DNA of 64,000 bases from positions 62,001 through 126,000 of the forward strand of contig VMTA01000023.1 of assembly GCA_013791855.1 (NCBI GenBank), in the 5' to 3' direction. The first letter of the stretch is position 1. Each line of letters begins with the position of its first letter. Positions 18,896-28,253 of the stretch are shown here, one piece after another. The translations under genes were made by a program, and so were the position numbers. The stretch is from Sideroxydans sp. GTDB taxonomy: Bacteria > Pseudomonadota > Gammaproteobacteria > Burkholderiales > Gallionellaceae. The notes under the pieces were generated by a model, which was not told the DNA's origin, did not search any database, and worked only from the letters and a program-made list of their open reading frames with translations.

Positions 18896-20017
18896 TCAGG
18901 CGAAGGTATCCACTACGCCGTCATGACGGCGCAATATGGTTGTGGCCTGCACCTGGGGAGTGTCGGACTCAAGCGAATTATCAGTATTGCCAGTGCCATT
19001 GCCATTCGCACCGCCGGCTTGTCCTTGTCGCTGCTGTTCTTTTTGTGCCTGATCGCTGACCGTGGCGCTGCCCAGCGAGATTCCGCTGTCGGCCAGCATG
19101 TCTCGCAAGCGTGGGATAGATTGCTCAATAGCTTCGCGGACCCCGGCATGAGCGGAAGTGAATTGCATTGTCGCTTGGTCACCATTCAATTTGAGCGAGA
19201 CCTCCAGTGGCCCGAGTTGCGCCGGATTTAGACGCAGCTCGGCACTTTGCATGCGCTGTGTCGCCAGCCAAGTGACCTTCTGGCTGAAGTCATCTGACCA
19301 TTGCGGTTGATTCATTGGTGTAGCGACTGTGACTTGTGTGGGCTGAGAAGCGGGCGCGGTCAGGGTGTTCGGCATACCGATCACGCCCGCAGAGGTATTC
19401 ATCGTCTGCACAGGAAGGGCGCTGTCGACCTTTCCTGCGGTTGTGCGAATTCCGGCCTTATCCTCGGCCTGTAGTAATGCAGCGAACGCTGTGCCCTGCT
19501 TGATTTCACTGCTCCCACGATCATCTCGCCCGTTAGCTTGTTTGTCGGAAACGGTATTGGTGAGGCGCGCATCCGGTTTTACTTCACCATCAATGGTCGG
19601 CCCGATGCGACGGGCAGCGGAATCAAGTGATTCCATTTCTTCGCTCGCGTCGGTGTCGCGTGCGGCAACGGGAGTGTCTTTTGAACTGGTTAACGCTGCG
19701 CGTTTCTCTTGTGGCAACAAGCTAGCTAGGAAATCAACTGGGAGCGCTACGCCGTCAGTGCGTATTTCAGCGGCTGCTTGATTGCTCAATAAGCTTGGAT
19801 CGACAACGAGTTTGTCGCTGTCGGCAAGCGCACTATTCTTCACGATGGCGTTCTTGATATCACGGCCATGCGGGCTCAACTGCTTTGCCAGCAACTCGCC
19901 GAACGGAGCGGAACCATTGGCGCTGTCTTCAGCGCTTGGCGTGTTGTTGCCGGGTTTTCCGGCATCGATCTTGCCGTTGCTCGGTGTCTGGCTGCTAAGG
20001 ATGGGCAGGCTGCTCAT
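18896..20017 (-). CDS. fliK: Flagellar hook-length control protein FliK
   Basis: Molecular ruler that measures the hook and switches export specificity through FlhB. The 373-residue protein has a long, poorly conserved N-terminal region and the FliK C-terminal domain near 250-320, with SAELRLNPAQLGPLEVSLKL and REAIEQSIPRLRDMLADSG. It ends in a Gln/Gly/Asn-rich tail. A second fliK-like gene lies at 26869-27918. About 90 nt separate it from fliL. Confidence 0.9.
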   Translation of the reverse strand: MSSLPILSSQTPSNGKIDAGKPGNNTPSAEDSANGSAPFGELLAKQLSPHGRDIKNAIVKNSALADSDKLVVDPSLLSNQAAAEIRTDGVALPVDFLASLLPQEKRAALTSSKDTPVAARDTDASEEMESLDSAARRIGPTIDGEVKPDARLTNTVSDKQANGRDDRGSSEIKQGTAFAALLQAEDKAGIRTTAGKVDSALPVQTMNTSAGVIGMPNTLTAPASQPTQVTVATPMNQPQWSDDFSQKVTWLATQRMQSAELRLNPAQLGPLEVSLKLNGDQATMQFTSAHAGVREAIEQSIPRLRDMLADSGISLGSATVSDQAQKEQQRQGQAGGANGNGTGNTDNSLESDTPQVQATTILRRHDGVVDTFA

Positions 20018-20029
20018 GTCGTCTCTCCT

Positions 20030-20506
20030 TCATTGATTCGTGTTTTGCTTGTCAGCGCGATGCATGGCGGAGAAGCGTCCGCTCTGTTCGTCCTGTTGCC
20101 GCTGATCGGCTTTGGCTTCCAGCTTCTTCTCGTTGTCGGCATGGCGTTGAGCCAGCGTGTCGAAAGATCTCATCTTGCGTGTGGTATCCATCAATTCATG
20201 GCGGCCTGTCTGCACCGAAGAGCTGGCTTTCGCGATCTCGCCCTGCTGTTGCTGGATGGCCTGATCCAGACGCTCGATGAAGCGCTGGAAGTTCTGCATG
20301 TCCATCGGGGACATACCCTGTTTGGCTGCTTCCTCGAACTGTGCCGCGTAGTCGCGGCGGTATTGCTGCAGCGCGGCCATCTTGGCCTGTGCATTCTGCT
20401 GTTGCTGGTTGAGCTTGCCCAGTTTGCGTGTGGCCGCATCATTCTTCTGATGTGCCAGATCTACCAGCGGCGACAATGTGAACGGTTTGGTCATGGCGAT
20501 ATTCAT
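20030..20506 (-). CDS. fliJ: Flagellar export chaperone/stalk protein FliJ
   Basis: Coiled-coil stalk of the FliHIJ export ATPase, 158 residues. The sequence is almost entirely helical and Gln/Ala/Lys-rich, with FliJ-type segments [20 protein letters not shown] and [17 protein letters not shown]. It overlaps the end of fliI by 4 nt. Confidence 0.88.
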   Translation of the reverse strand: MNIAMTKPFTLSPLVDLAHQKNDAATRKLGKLNQQQQNAQAKMAALQQYRRDYAAQFEEAAKQGMSPMDMQNFQRFIERLDQAIQQQQGEIAKASSSVQTGRHELMDTTRKMRSFDTLAQRHADNEKKLEAKADQRQQDEQSGRFSAMHRADKQNTNQ

Positions 20507-21906
20507 TGATTAGCAGCAAACAAAGTAGAGAACTGCGCCTGACATGAACTATACGCCTCTGCCTGGTACATGCCTTGTTTGAGGAATCTTTCCATCTTCG
20601 GATAGAGGGCGATCGCCTCATCCAATAACGGGTCGCTACCGGCTACGTAAGCGCCCACACTGACCAGATCGTGGTTGCGCTGGTAATGCGCGTACAGCCG
20701 TTTGAAATGCTGCACCTGCGCAAATTGTTCGTCGCTCACCAGATGGTTCATGGCGCGGCTGATCGAGGCTTCGATGTCGATGGCCGGGTAATGTCCGGCT
20801 TCGGCCAGACGGCGCGACAGCACGATGTGGCCGTCCAGGATGGCGCGCGCGCTGTCCGCGATCGGGTCCTGCTGGTCGTCGCCCTCGGTCAGCACGGTGT
20901 AGAAAGCGGTGATGGAGCCGCCGCCTTCGGCGCCGTTGCCGGCGCGTTCCACTAGTTGCGGCAGTTTGGCGAACACCGAGGGCGGATAGCCTTTGGTCGC
21001 GGGCGGTTCGCCGATGGCCAGCGCGATCTCGCGTTGCGCCATGGCGTAACGGGTGAGGGAGTCCATGATCAGCAGCACGTTCTTGCCCTGGTCGCGGAAG
21101 TATTCGGCGATGGTGGTGGCATAGGCCGCACCCTGCATGCGCAACAGCGGGCTGACGTCGGCCGGGGCAGCGACCACCACGGAGCGTTTCAAACCTTCCT
21201 TGCCGAGGATGTCGGTGATGAATTCCTTCACTTCGCGGCCGCGTTCGCCGATCAGCCCGACCACGATCACGTCGGCGCTGGTGTAGCGCGCCATCATGCC
21301 GAGCAGCACGCTCTTGCCCACGCCGGAACCGGCGAACAAGCCCATGCGCTGGCCGCGTCCCACGGTGAGCAGACTGTTGATGGCGCGTACACCCACGTCG
21401 AGTGCTTCATCGATGGCCGCGCGTTCTAGCGGATTGATGGGGCGGCTCTGCAGGGCGGCGCTGCCGCTTTCCTGCAGCGGACCGTATTGATCGAGCGGAC
21501 GTCCCGCGCCATCCAGCACGCGACCGAGCAAGTGGTCACCCACAGGCAGATGGCGCGCCAGGTCTGCGGTGCGGCGGCGCAACGGTGCCTGTTCACCGAC
21601 TTTATAGGGCGCGCGGATATGTTCAACCGGTGTCACGCGTGCTCCGGGCACCAGGCCGTGCACATCGTTCTCCGGCATCAGGAACAGCCTGTCGCCGGCG
21701 AAGCCGACCACTTCCGCTTCGATGCGGTTGTTGGGCAGTTCTATCCAGCAGGTGCTGCCCACCGCCATGCGCAGGCCGACCGCTTCCATCACCAGTCCTG
21801 TGACTTTGGTCAGGCGGCCGCTCACCAGCAAAGGCGAGCTCTGCTGCGCCATCTCGCGATGGATATGCAGCGCATCTTGCCAGCGTTGTTGGTGGGCGGC
21901 GTGCAT
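20503..21906 (-). CDS. fliI: Flagellum-specific export ATPase FliI
   Basis: Hexameric ATPase that energises flagellar type III export, homologous to F1-beta. In 467 residues: Walker A GSGVGKS near 193-199, [13 protein letters not shown], Walker [21 protein letters not shown], and the [20 protein letters not shown] signature. The start ([13 protein letters not shown]) lies 3 nt after the fliH stop. Confidence 0.96.
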   Translation of the reverse strand: MHAAHQQRWQDALHIHREMAQQSSPLLVSGRLTKVTGLVMEAVGLRMAVGSTCWIELPNNRIEAEVVGFAGDRLFLMPENDVHGLVPGARVTPVEHIRAPYKVGEQAPLRRRTADLARHLPVGDHLLGRVLDGAGRPLDQYGPLQESGSAALQSRPINPLERAAIDEALDVGVRAINSLLTVGRGQRMGLFAGSGVGKSVLLGMMARYTSADVIVVGLIGERGREVKEFITDILGKEGLKRSVVVAAPADVSPLLRMQGAAYATTIAEYFRDQGKNVLLIMDSLTRYAMAQREIALAIGEPPATKGYPPSVFAKLPQLVERAGNGAEGGGSITAFYTVLTEGDDQQDPIADSARAILDGHIVLSRRLAEAGHYPAIDIEASISRAMNHLVSDEQFAQVQHFKRLYAHYQRNHDLVSVGAYVAGSDPLLDEAIALYPKMERFLKQGMYQAEAYSSCQAQFSTLFAANQ

Positions 21907-21909
21907 GGT

Positions 21910-22551
21910 TCAGCTTTCTTCTGTTTTGATCAACCAGGGGGCATCTTTTCCCATGGCGGCGACCACGCGCTCCCAGCGCGCCGCCAGTGTGACGTCGACC
22001 TGGCTGTTGGCCGTTTCCAGTCGCGCATCGCCGCGCGCCATGCGCACGTCTTCCAGTATCTTCCATCCGGTGTGCGCGAGTTGGTCACCCATGCGCTCGC
22101 GCAGCATGGCGGCATCTGCAGGGTTCAGGATCACATGCGCGGATTGATTGAATACCGGCAGGGTGCCGATCGCCTCGCGCACCGCCGTTTGCAAAAGTTC
22201 CGGCTGCACTTTGAGCGCTTGCTGGATCACCTGGCGTGCGACATCCAGCGCCAACCCTGTGAGTTCCTGCACCACCATATCGTCGATCTTCTGGGTGAGT
22301 ATGTTGGCGAGTTCGACCAGATGCTGGTTCTCCTGAGCTGCTTGCTGCAGGCCGTCGGCGTAACCGCGCTGCTGGCCTTCCGCGTAGCCAGCCTGTGATG
22401 CTTCGTCGCGTGCCTGCGTTTGCATCTGCTCCAGCTCGACGGCGGTAGGCAGGTTGGCACGCACGGTGCTGCGGCCGGATTCGAAGGCCGGGAGCTCCCA
22501 GCGCTGCCAGGCCGTGAGTGTGTCTTCGCCTTTGCTGACGATGTCAGACAT
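21910..22551 (-). CDS. fliH: Flagellar export ATPase regulator FliH
   Basis: Stator/inhibitor of FliI that links it to the C-ring, 213 residues. An acidic/Gln-rich N-terminal half with AGYAEGQQRGYADGLQQA, giving the GxxxG-like repeats typical of FliH, precedes the V-ATPase E-like C-terminal half (VRMARGDARLETANSQVDVT). It overlaps fliG by 8 nt. Confidence 0.92.
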   Translation of the reverse strand: MSDIVSKGEDTLTAWQRWELPAFESGRSTVRANLPTAVELEQMQTQARDEASQAGYAEGQQRGYADGLQQAAQENQHLVELANILTQKIDDMVVQELTGLALDVARQVIQQALKVQPELLQTAVREAIGTLPVFNQSAHVILNPADAAMLRERMGDQLAHTGWKILEDVRMARGDARLETANSQVDVTLAARWERVVAAMGKDAPWLIKTEES

Positions 22552-23536
22552 AAGCGTCCTCTCCCTTGCCGCCTAGTACTATCTGGCCTTCGTCGGCCAG
22601 ACGACGCACGACCTTGAGGATCTCCTTCTGCTCGGATTCCACTTCGCTGAGTTTGACCGGCCCCTTGGCTTCCAGATCCTCGCGCAACATCTCGGCAGCA
22701 CGTTGCGACATGTTTTTGAATATCTTCTCGCGCATCTCTTCGCTGGCGCCCTTGAGGGCAACGATCAGCGATTCGGACTGGACTTCGCGCAGTACCAGCT
22801 GGATACCGCGATCGTCGACTTCCAGTATGTCCTCGAATACGAACATCTCGTCCATGACCTTTTGTGCCAACTCGGCATCATGCGTGCGTATAGACTCGAT
22901 GATGGCTTCCTGTGTGCTACCGATATAGTTGAGGATTTCGGCAGCGGTCTTGATGCCGCCGCGTATGCTCTTCTTCTGCATGGCATTGCCCGACAGCAGC
23001 TTGGTCAGCACATCGTTCAATTCGTGCAGGGCAGTCGGTTGCACACTGTCCAAGGTGGCGATACGCAGCAACACATCGTTGCGGGTTCGTTCGGTCAGTT
23101 GGTTCAGCACTGCTGAAGCCTGGTCGGGCTCCAGGTGCACCATGATGGTGGCGATGATCTGCGGGTGTTCGTTGGCGACCAGATCGGCGACCGAGTCCGG
23201 ATCCATCCACTTCAGACTCTCGATGCCGCTGGTGTCGCTGTTATGAAGGATACGGTCGAGCAGACCAGCCGCCTTGTCGTCACCCAAGGCCTTGTTCAGC
23301 ATGTTGCGGATATAGTCGCTGGAGTCCATGCCGATGGTGGTCTTTTCCGAGGCACTGGTATGGAATTCATCGAACACATTGGCGATCTGCTCGCGCGACA
23401 GGTTTTTGAGCGAGACCATCGCGGAGCTGATCTTCTGCACTTCCTTGGGTTCAAGATAGCGCATCACCTCGGCGGCCTCGTCGGCGCCGAGTGTCATGAG
23501 CAGGATCGCGCTCTTGTTTATGCCCTCGTCACTCAT
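22544..23536 (-). CDS. fliG: Flagellar motor switch protein FliG
   Basis: Rotor protein that meets the stator; 330 residues. Conserved parts: SAILLMTLGADEAAEVMRYL at the N-terminus, the EHPQIIATIMVHLEPDQASA middle-domain signature (EHPQ motif), and the C-terminal torque domain with FVFEDILEVDDRGIQLVLRE carrying the charged residues. It overlaps fliF by 4 nt. Confidence 0.96.
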   Translation of the reverse strand: MSDEGINKSAILLMTLGADEAAEVMRYLEPKEVQKISSAMVSLKNLSREQIANVFDEFHTSASEKTTIGMDSSDYIRNMLNKALGDDKAAGLLDRILHNSDTSGIESLKWMDPDSVADLVANEHPQIIATIMVHLEPDQASAVLNQLTERTRNDVLLRIATLDSVQPTALHELNDVLTKLLSGNAMQKKSIRGGIKTAAEILNYIGSTQEAIIESIRTHDAELAQKVMDEMFVFEDILEVDDRGIQLVLREVQSESLIVALKGASEEMREKIFKNMSQRAAEMLREDLEAKGPVKLSEVESEQKEILKVVRRLADEGQIVLGGKGEDAYV

Positions 23537-25170
23537 TCTTTATTCACCCATTCCTTGACCACCGTCGCGACGATCTTGGGGTCGTCCTTGGCCAGCTGCT
23601 TGGCGATCTGCAGGTTGTTCTCATAGGCGTGGGCTGCCGACACCGGCTGGCCATGCCCCATGGCTATCCCTTCTTCGCTTGCACCGCCGCCCGTGTACTC
23701 CGGGGCGGGTGTGTAATCTGCCACCGACTTGAATGCCGGGCGGATGATGCCGAACAGCAGGAAGAACACGCCGCCGATGATGAGCAGATATTTCACAATG
23801 TCCTTGGCCAGCTCGATGATCTCGGTCTGTTTCCAGATAGGGATATCGGGCAGGACTTCGGTCGTGTCGTTGAAGGCGCTGTTGAGCAGGTTGAGCGTGT
23901 CGCCGCGCTGTTCTTCGAAGCCGACCGCTTCCTTGATGAGCGAGGCGATCTGGGCTTTTTCCTGTTCGGTATACGGTGTGGACACGATCTTGCCGTCCTT
24001 GTCAGCCACGCTGCGGTTGTTCAGCACCACCGCCAGCGACAGGCGCTTGATGTTGCCGGTGGGCAGCTTGGTATGCTGGATGGTGCGATCTACTTCATAG
24101 TTGGTGGTCTGCGCCTTTTGCATGTTGTCCGCCGCAGGGCCGTTCGCGGCGGTGACCGCATTGGCGGGCGTTACCAGCGGTGCCGTAGCCGGCACCGGCG
24201 GCTGGTTGGTGAGGGCACCGGGAACGCCGCCAGCGGGTTTTACGCCGTTGAGGGCTTCCGTGCTTTGCATGCTGCGCACGGTGGCCGCATTCGGCGGCTG
24301 ATTTGGCTTGAACAGTTCAGAGGTCTGCTCGGTCGTGGTGAAGTCCAGGCTGGCGGTGACCTGTGCGCGCACGTTCTGCACGCCGGTGATCGGGCTGAGG
24401 ATGTCCTCGATGCGCCGCACATAATCCTGCTCGATCTGGCGCACATATTTAAGTTGCGAGGCATCCAGTATCTGTCGGTTGCCATCGCGCGCGGCGGAGA
24501 GCAGGGTGCCGCTCTGGTCGACCACGGTCACGTTCTGCGCAGGCATGTTGGGGATGCTGCTGGAGACCAGATGCACGATGGCGTTGACCTGGCCCTCATC
24601 CAGCGTGCGGCCGGCATAGAGCGCCAGCACCACGGAGGCGGTCGGTTTCTGTTTGTCTTTGACGAACACGCTGGGCTTGGGGATGGCCAGGTGGATGCGG
24701 GCATTGGCGACGGAGGCCATGGACTGCACCGAGCGTGCCAGTTCGCCTTCCAGCGCGCGCTGGAAGTTGACCTGCTCCAGAAACTGGCTGGTGCCGAACT
24801 TCTGGTTCTCCATCAGTTCGAACCCGGTCGTTCCGCCTTTGGGCAGCCCCTGTGCAGCCATCTTCAGGCGCACTTCATGTACGCGGTCGGACGGCACCAT
24901 CAGCGCGCCGCCGCCTTCTGCGAACTTGTAAGGGATGTTCTGTTGCTGCAAGGATTCGATGACGGCACCGCCGTCGCGCTCGGACATGTTGGCGTACAGC
25001 ACACGGTAGTCCGCAGACTGTCCCCACATCCATAGTCCCGCCAGCATCGCGACCGTTGCCGCGACAGCGACCATCAGTCCCAGTTTCTGCTGGCTGGGGA
25101 TACCCAGCAGCAGTTGCGCCATCGATGGATTGTTGATGTTCGTAGTAGCCATACTGTTCACCCTGTTCAT
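23533..25170 (-). CDS. fliF: Flagellar MS-ring protein FliF
   Basis: Forms the inner-membrane MS ring on which the motor and export gate are built. The 545-residue protein has membrane helices near 32-52 and 450-470, ring-building motifs LYANMSERDGGAVIESLQQQ and FLEQVNFQRALEGELARSVQ, and a C-terminal FliG-binding end (KQLAKDDPKIVATVVKEWVN). The start may be residue 1 or the ATG at 25152 (residue 7). First gene of the leftward export/switch operon and divergent from fliE. Confidence 0.96.
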   Translation of the reverse strand: MNRVNSMATTNINNPSMAQLLLGIPSQQKLGLMVAVAATVAMLAGLWMWGQSADYRVLYANMSERDGGAVIESLQQQNIPYKFAEGGGALMVPSDRVHEVRLKMAAQGLPKGGTTGFELMENQKFGTSQFLEQVNFQRALEGELARSVQSMASVANARIHLAIPKPSVFVKDKQKPTASVVLALYAGRTLDEGQVNAIVHLVSSSIPNMPAQNVTVVDQSGTLLSAARDGNRQILDASQLKYVRQIEQDYVRRIEDILSPITGVQNVRAQVTASLDFTTTEQTSELFKPNQPPNAATVRSMQSTEALNGVKPAGGVPGALTNQPPVPATAPLVTPANAVTAANGPAADNMQKAQTTNYEVDRTIQHTKLPTGNIKRLSLAVVLNNRSVADKDGKIVSTPYTEQEKAQIASLIKEAVGFEEQRGDTLNLLNSAFNDTTEVLPDIPIWKQTEIIELAKDIVKYLLIIGGVFFLLFGIIRPAFKSVADYTPAPEYTGGGASEEGIAMGHGQPVSAAHAYENNLQIAKQLAKDDPKIVATVVKEWVNKE

Positions 25171-25382
25171 GCTCCAACTTGTAAGTCACGGCTAAAACCA
25201 GACGGTCTGCCCGCACCTACACTCGTTTTACGATGCGGATTATCTGCCTGTCGAGCAAGCATGGTCTTTGGAAAAGCGGGGAAATTACGGCGCTATTCGG
25301 CTTTAGGCCACGATTCCTGCCCTGTTACTGTGACGCCATCGGTCAATGCGCGCAAGCCGCGCGAGATTAAAGGAGGTGCCCC
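25171..25382. promoter_or_regulatory. Divergent fliF / fliE promoter region
   Basis: 212 nt between the divergent starts of fliF and fliE. It must hold both promoters. I found no sigma-28 site and no sigma-54 GG-N10-GC pair with correct spacing. The right end carries an excellent ribosome binding site, AAAGGAGGTG, for fliE. Confidence 0.5.
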
Positions 25383-25718
25383 ATGAGCATGAACGTGAGC
25401 AATGTAGACAATCTGTTATCCCAGATGCAGGCGGCGGTAGCAGCTGCCCAGGGTAACGCCCTGTCCGGCCCGAAATCCACGACCGCCGCCGGCGGTGTCG
25501 ATTTCGCCAATGTGCTGAAATCATCGCTGGATGGTGTGAACCAGATGCAGCGAGAGTCAGAGTCACTGCAGAAGGCTTTCATACTGGGGGATGACAAAGT
25601 CAGCCTGTCCGACACCATGATCGCCATGCAGAAAGCCAATATCTCGTTCCAGACTGCTGTTCAGGTGCGCAACAAGTTCGTGGCGGCCTATAACGACATC
25701 ATGAATATGCAGGTGTAA
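25383..25718 (+). CDS. fliE: Flagellar MS-ring/rod junction protein FliE
   Basis: Adapter between MS-ring and rod and the first substrate exported; 111 residues. The C-terminal signature VSLSDTMIAMQKANISFQTA followed by VRNKFVAAYNDIMNM is diagnostic. Unlike the common fliEFGHIJK order it is transcribed away from fliF and stands alone, converging on the PilZ gene. Confidence 0.94.
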   Translation: MSMNVSNVDNLLSQMQAAVAAAQGNALSGPKSTTAAGGVDFANVLKSSLDGVNQMQRESESLQKAFILGDDKVSLSDTMIAMQKANISFQTAVQVRNKFVAAYNDIMNMQV

Positions 25719-25728
25719 CCACAGTCCA

Positions 25729-25750
25729 GAGTGCCGGCTTCCGGGCACTC
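25729..25750. terminator. Hairpin between convergent fliE and pilZ gene
   Basis: Inverted repeat GAGTGCC / GGCACTC with an 8 nt loop, 11 nt after the fliE stop. No T-tract follows on either strand, so termination is only suggested by the position between convergent genes. Confidence 0.4.
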
Positions 25751-25762
25751 GGCATTCCGAGC

Positions 25763-26545
25763 TCATTCCTCGGAACTTCTCCTGCTGGCCAGCTCCCGTT
25801 GTGCCAGCGCTACATAGCGTTGCAGCATCATGCGGGTCTCGGCATCGGGATTCACGAATACGCATCCGGCGCGGCGCTTTATCTCGCCGTTGCGCGCAGT
25901 GACTTCGAACACGTTCTTTACTTCGATTCCGGTGCGGATAGTGCCGACATCCGGCAGGTCGATCTGGCAATCCTGATAGGTCGAACCTGGCGTCAATTCC
26001 ACGCCGTCCTCGGCGCAGACTAGTGCCACGCCGCCGATGCTGATGTCCATCACCGTCACTTCGTGATGGACGTGTTTTTTTGCGGCGTAAGGCCTGATCA
26101 GGCATCTGAGGGCGTTCGGCTCGGCATTGAGCAAACGGTAATAGTCGCGTCGCTGCAGGCGCAACAACTTCTTGGGTAGCGGCAGGAAGAACGCCGCAGA
26201 ATTCTGGTACAGGCCCTGCGTGGTCTCGGTGGACACCCATTGCACTTTGGCCATGTTGTGGGTGCTGACGAAGACGATGCGGTTGCTGCGCTCGATATTG
26301 CGGTTGTCGACCGGGTTGGGCGAAGCGTCCACCCAGATGCCGGTCTCGTCGGCCGACAGCAGCAGGGTCAGCACCATGCTGCTGTCGTCGTTGTAATAGA
26401 GTGCCACGCGATTGCGTTGCTGCACGATGTCGCGCAGGACGGAAAGGATCTCGCGCGGATCACGCAGGATGAAATCGTTCTCGTCATCCTGGGCGAATAC
26501 TTCGATCTTGAGCGGAATCTCTTTGCTGCGCATGGTGCGGTCCAT
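25763..26545 (-). CDS. ycgR: YcgR-type PilZ flagellar brake protein
   Basis: Cyclic-di-GMP effector that slows the motor in the YcgR family. The 260-residue protein has the YcgR N-terminal domain (about 10-125) and a C-terminal PilZ domain. The c-di-GMP-binding motifs are intact: RRDYYR at 132-137 (RxxxR) and DISIGG at 167-172 (DxSxxG). It lies at the end of the late flagellar cluster; a diguanylate cyclase with intact active site lies at 31419-33059, so both sides of a c-di-GMP switch are linked here. Confidence 0.88.
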   Translation of the reverse strand: MDRTMRSKEIPLKIEVFAQDDENDFILRDPREILSVLRDIVQQRNRVALYYNDDSSMVLTLLLSADETGIWVDASPNPVDNRNIERSNRIVFVSTHNMAKVQWVSTETTQGLYQNSAAFFLPLPKKLLRLQRRDYYRLLNAEPNALRCLIRPYAAKKHVHHEVTVMDISIGGVALVCAEDGVELTPGSTYQDCQIDLPDVGTIRTGIEVKNVFEVTARNGEIKRRAGCVFVNPDAETRMMLQRYVALAQRELASRRSSEE

Positions 26546-26575
26546 CCTGAGTGAATACCCGCGCGATTCTAACGG

Positions 26576-26872
26576 TTAGGATGCTTTTACGGTGGGTGGA
26601 ATAGCAGGGATTTCTCCCCGCTCCAGTCGGTATAGCCAGGCAAGCAGCTCGGCCACCGCCAGATAAAGCACTGGCGGGATGTGCTGATCAAGTTCGACCT
26701 GCATCAGCATCGCCACCAGTTCTTCCGATTCATGCACGAACACGCCGTGTTCCTTGGCGCGTTCGATGATGGCCTGTGCGATCAGGCCGCGCCCGCTGGC
26801 CACGACTTTCGGGGCGGTGTCGCCGCTGCGATAGGCGAGGGCGACGGCCAATTGGCGGTTGGGCTGGTTCAT
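26576..26872 (-). CDS. Stand-alone FlhB C-terminal domain protein (FlhB2/FhlB-like)
   Basis: A 98-residue protein equivalent to the cytoplasmic C-terminal domain of FlhB/YscU just after the NPTH self-cleavage site: QLAVALAYRSGDTAPKVVASG, IIERAKEHGVFVHESEELV and IPPVLYLAVAELLAWLYRLE. It has no membrane part and no NPTH. The ATG at 26872 is chosen because family similarity begins there; the open frame further upstream only shadows the previous gene. It overlaps that fliK-like gene by 4 nt (ATGA). It may take part in the export-specificity switch. Confidence 0.85.
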   Translation of the reverse strand: MNQPNRQLAVALAYRSGDTAPKVVASGRGLIAQAIIERAKEHGVFVHESEELVAMLMQVELDQHIPPVLYLAVAELLAWLYRLERGEIPAIPPTVKAS

Positions 26873-27918
26873 CGCGACACCTCGGGTGTGCGTTCGATGA
26901 GGGTCTGCAACACGGGTACGCCGTGGGCGGTCAGCGACGCGACCAATTGCTCGGTGGCGGCCCCCATCGTGCGGGCGGTCTGCTCGTCGGCGACTTCGAA
27001 CTTCAGGCTGACTGCGTTGCCGTTCATGCTCAGGCGAGCGGTCACGCCGCCCAGTTTGGGCAGGTCGAGATGCAATTCTGTCACCCATTGTTTGGCGTCC
27101 TCGCCCTCCTTGCCGGATCGAGCATCCTCTTCGCGCACTTCCCAGCGCATGTCCTGCCCCTGCCAGGCCTGCCCCATCCACACCACCTGTTTGTTCTCCA
27201 AAGCCTGTAGCTGTTGCTGAACGAGCGGTTGTAAATGCTCCGGGATGGTCGGCATGCGCGTGCTTGATTCTGTGCCGGCAGGTAGGGAGGCCGGCGTCGC
27301 CATGGCCGCTTGGGATGTGGCGGGCTGCGCGGCAGACTGGGCACCCTGCGGGCGGAACAGATTTTGTGGTTCCTGCATCAGTTGCGGGGTGGTGCGTGCG
27401 CCGGCAATCCATTGCGCCTGGTGCGATTCATAGAACAGACCGCTGTGGCTCAGGCTCTGGTGCAAGCGACTGGCAAGTTGCGAGGTGTCCGGCGCAGCAC
27501 GCTCACCTATCCATAACGGCTCGCGGCGTGTCGGCGGGACGTAATCCTGTCGTATAGGCTGTTGCGACAAGGACGAGAGCATGCGCGCGGTCGAGCCGAG
27601 TTGTTCGGAAGTGGAGAGCGGGTTGACCGAGGCGGCGAAGGAAAAGGTGAGGCGGGGTTGTAACGAGACGACTTGCAGGGTGATCAGATCGCCCGGCCGG
27701 ACGAACGCCGGAAGTTGCATCTGCATGGTCTGGTTTGCAACCTTGACCTGGAATACATCGGCGGCGACTTTCGCTTGCACAGTGGCTTGGACGTGCTGTC
27801 CGACTGCCAGCTTGAGGGTGTTCTGTGAATTCTGCTGGGCAGCAGAGGGTGTGATCAGCGGCTTATCAGTAGTCGCTATTCGGGAAAGGGTGGCGGCAAG
27901 TAAGTCTGCAGGCAACAT
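26869..27918 (-). CDS. FliK-like hook-length control protein, second copy
   Basis: A 349-residue protein whose C-terminal third resembles the FliK C-terminal domain: WVTELHLDLPKLGGVTARLS then LKFEVADEQTARTMGAATEQ. The middle is Gln/Ala/Pro-rich and probably disordered. It is translationally coupled to the free FlhB C-terminal domain, the partner with which FliK interacts in the specificity switch. The main fliK is at 18896-20017; this copy sits in the late cluster behind fliD-fliS-fliT. Confidence 0.78.
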   Translation of the reverse strand: MLPADLLAATLSRIATTDKPLITPSAAQQNSQNTLKLAVGQHVQATVQAKVAADVFQVKVANQTMQMQLPAFVRPGDLITLQVVSLQPRLTFSFAASVNPLSTSEQLGSTARMLSSLSQQPIRQDYVPPTRREPLWIGERAAPDTSQLASRLHQSLSHSGLFYESHQAQWIAGARTTPQLMQEPQNLFRPQGAQSAAQPATSQAAMATPASLPAGTESSTRMPTIPEHLQPLVQQQLQALENKQVVWMGQAWQGQDMRWEVREEDARSGKEGEDAKQWVTELHLDLPKLGGVTARLSMNGNAVSLKFEVADEQTARTMGAATEQLVASLTAHGVPVLQTLIERTPEVSR

Positions 27919-27938
27919 AGCTCATTGCCGCGCTCGGT

Positions 27939-28250
27939 TCAGCGATAGGCTTGTTGCAGGCGCTGTTCGCTACGGGTGCTTTGCATGATCTTTTCCAGTT
28001 GGCGCATCCAAGGTTCAGTGCGCGCACGAATCGCCTTGTCATCCGCCAGCATTTTTCTGATCAGCGCTGCTTTTTGTTGACGCGACTGTTCGTCAGAAGG
28101 CACGACATCATGCGGTTTGATTTCAGCCACCTGTTGCGCGCAACGCTTTTCCAGCGCGACCAGCTGATCCCATTCGCCGGCATCCGCCGCTTCGCGCATT
28201 TGGCCGGTGATGACGGACAGCTGCTGATATTCTTCAACGATCATGTTCAT
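27939..28250 (-). CDS. fliT: Flagellar chaperone FliT-like protein
   Basis: Small helical protein of 103 residues directly after fliS, the conserved place of fliT, the chaperone of the filament cap FliD. The sequence (YQQLSVITGQMREAADAGEW, then KALIRKMLADDKAIRARTEP) matches the general FliT pattern; FliT is poorly conserved, so the call depends partly on context. Confidence 0.78.
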   Translation of the reverse strand: MNMIVEEYQQLSVITGQMREAADAGEWDQLVALEKRCAQQVAEIKPHDVVPSDEQSRQQKAALIRKMLADDKAIRARTEPWMRQLEKIMQSTRSEQRLQQAYR

Positions 28251-28253
28251 GAT

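Noticed and set aside
23629-25035. Plus-strand 468-codon frame under fliF
   Set aside because: Antisense shadow of fliF; composition is His/Gly/Arg-heavy and has no start context or motif.
26873-27412. Upstream extension of the free FlhB C-terminal domain frame
   Set aside because: The extra 180 codons are Arg/His/Gly-rich and lie inside the fliK-like gene; FlhB similarity begins exactly at the ATG at 26872.
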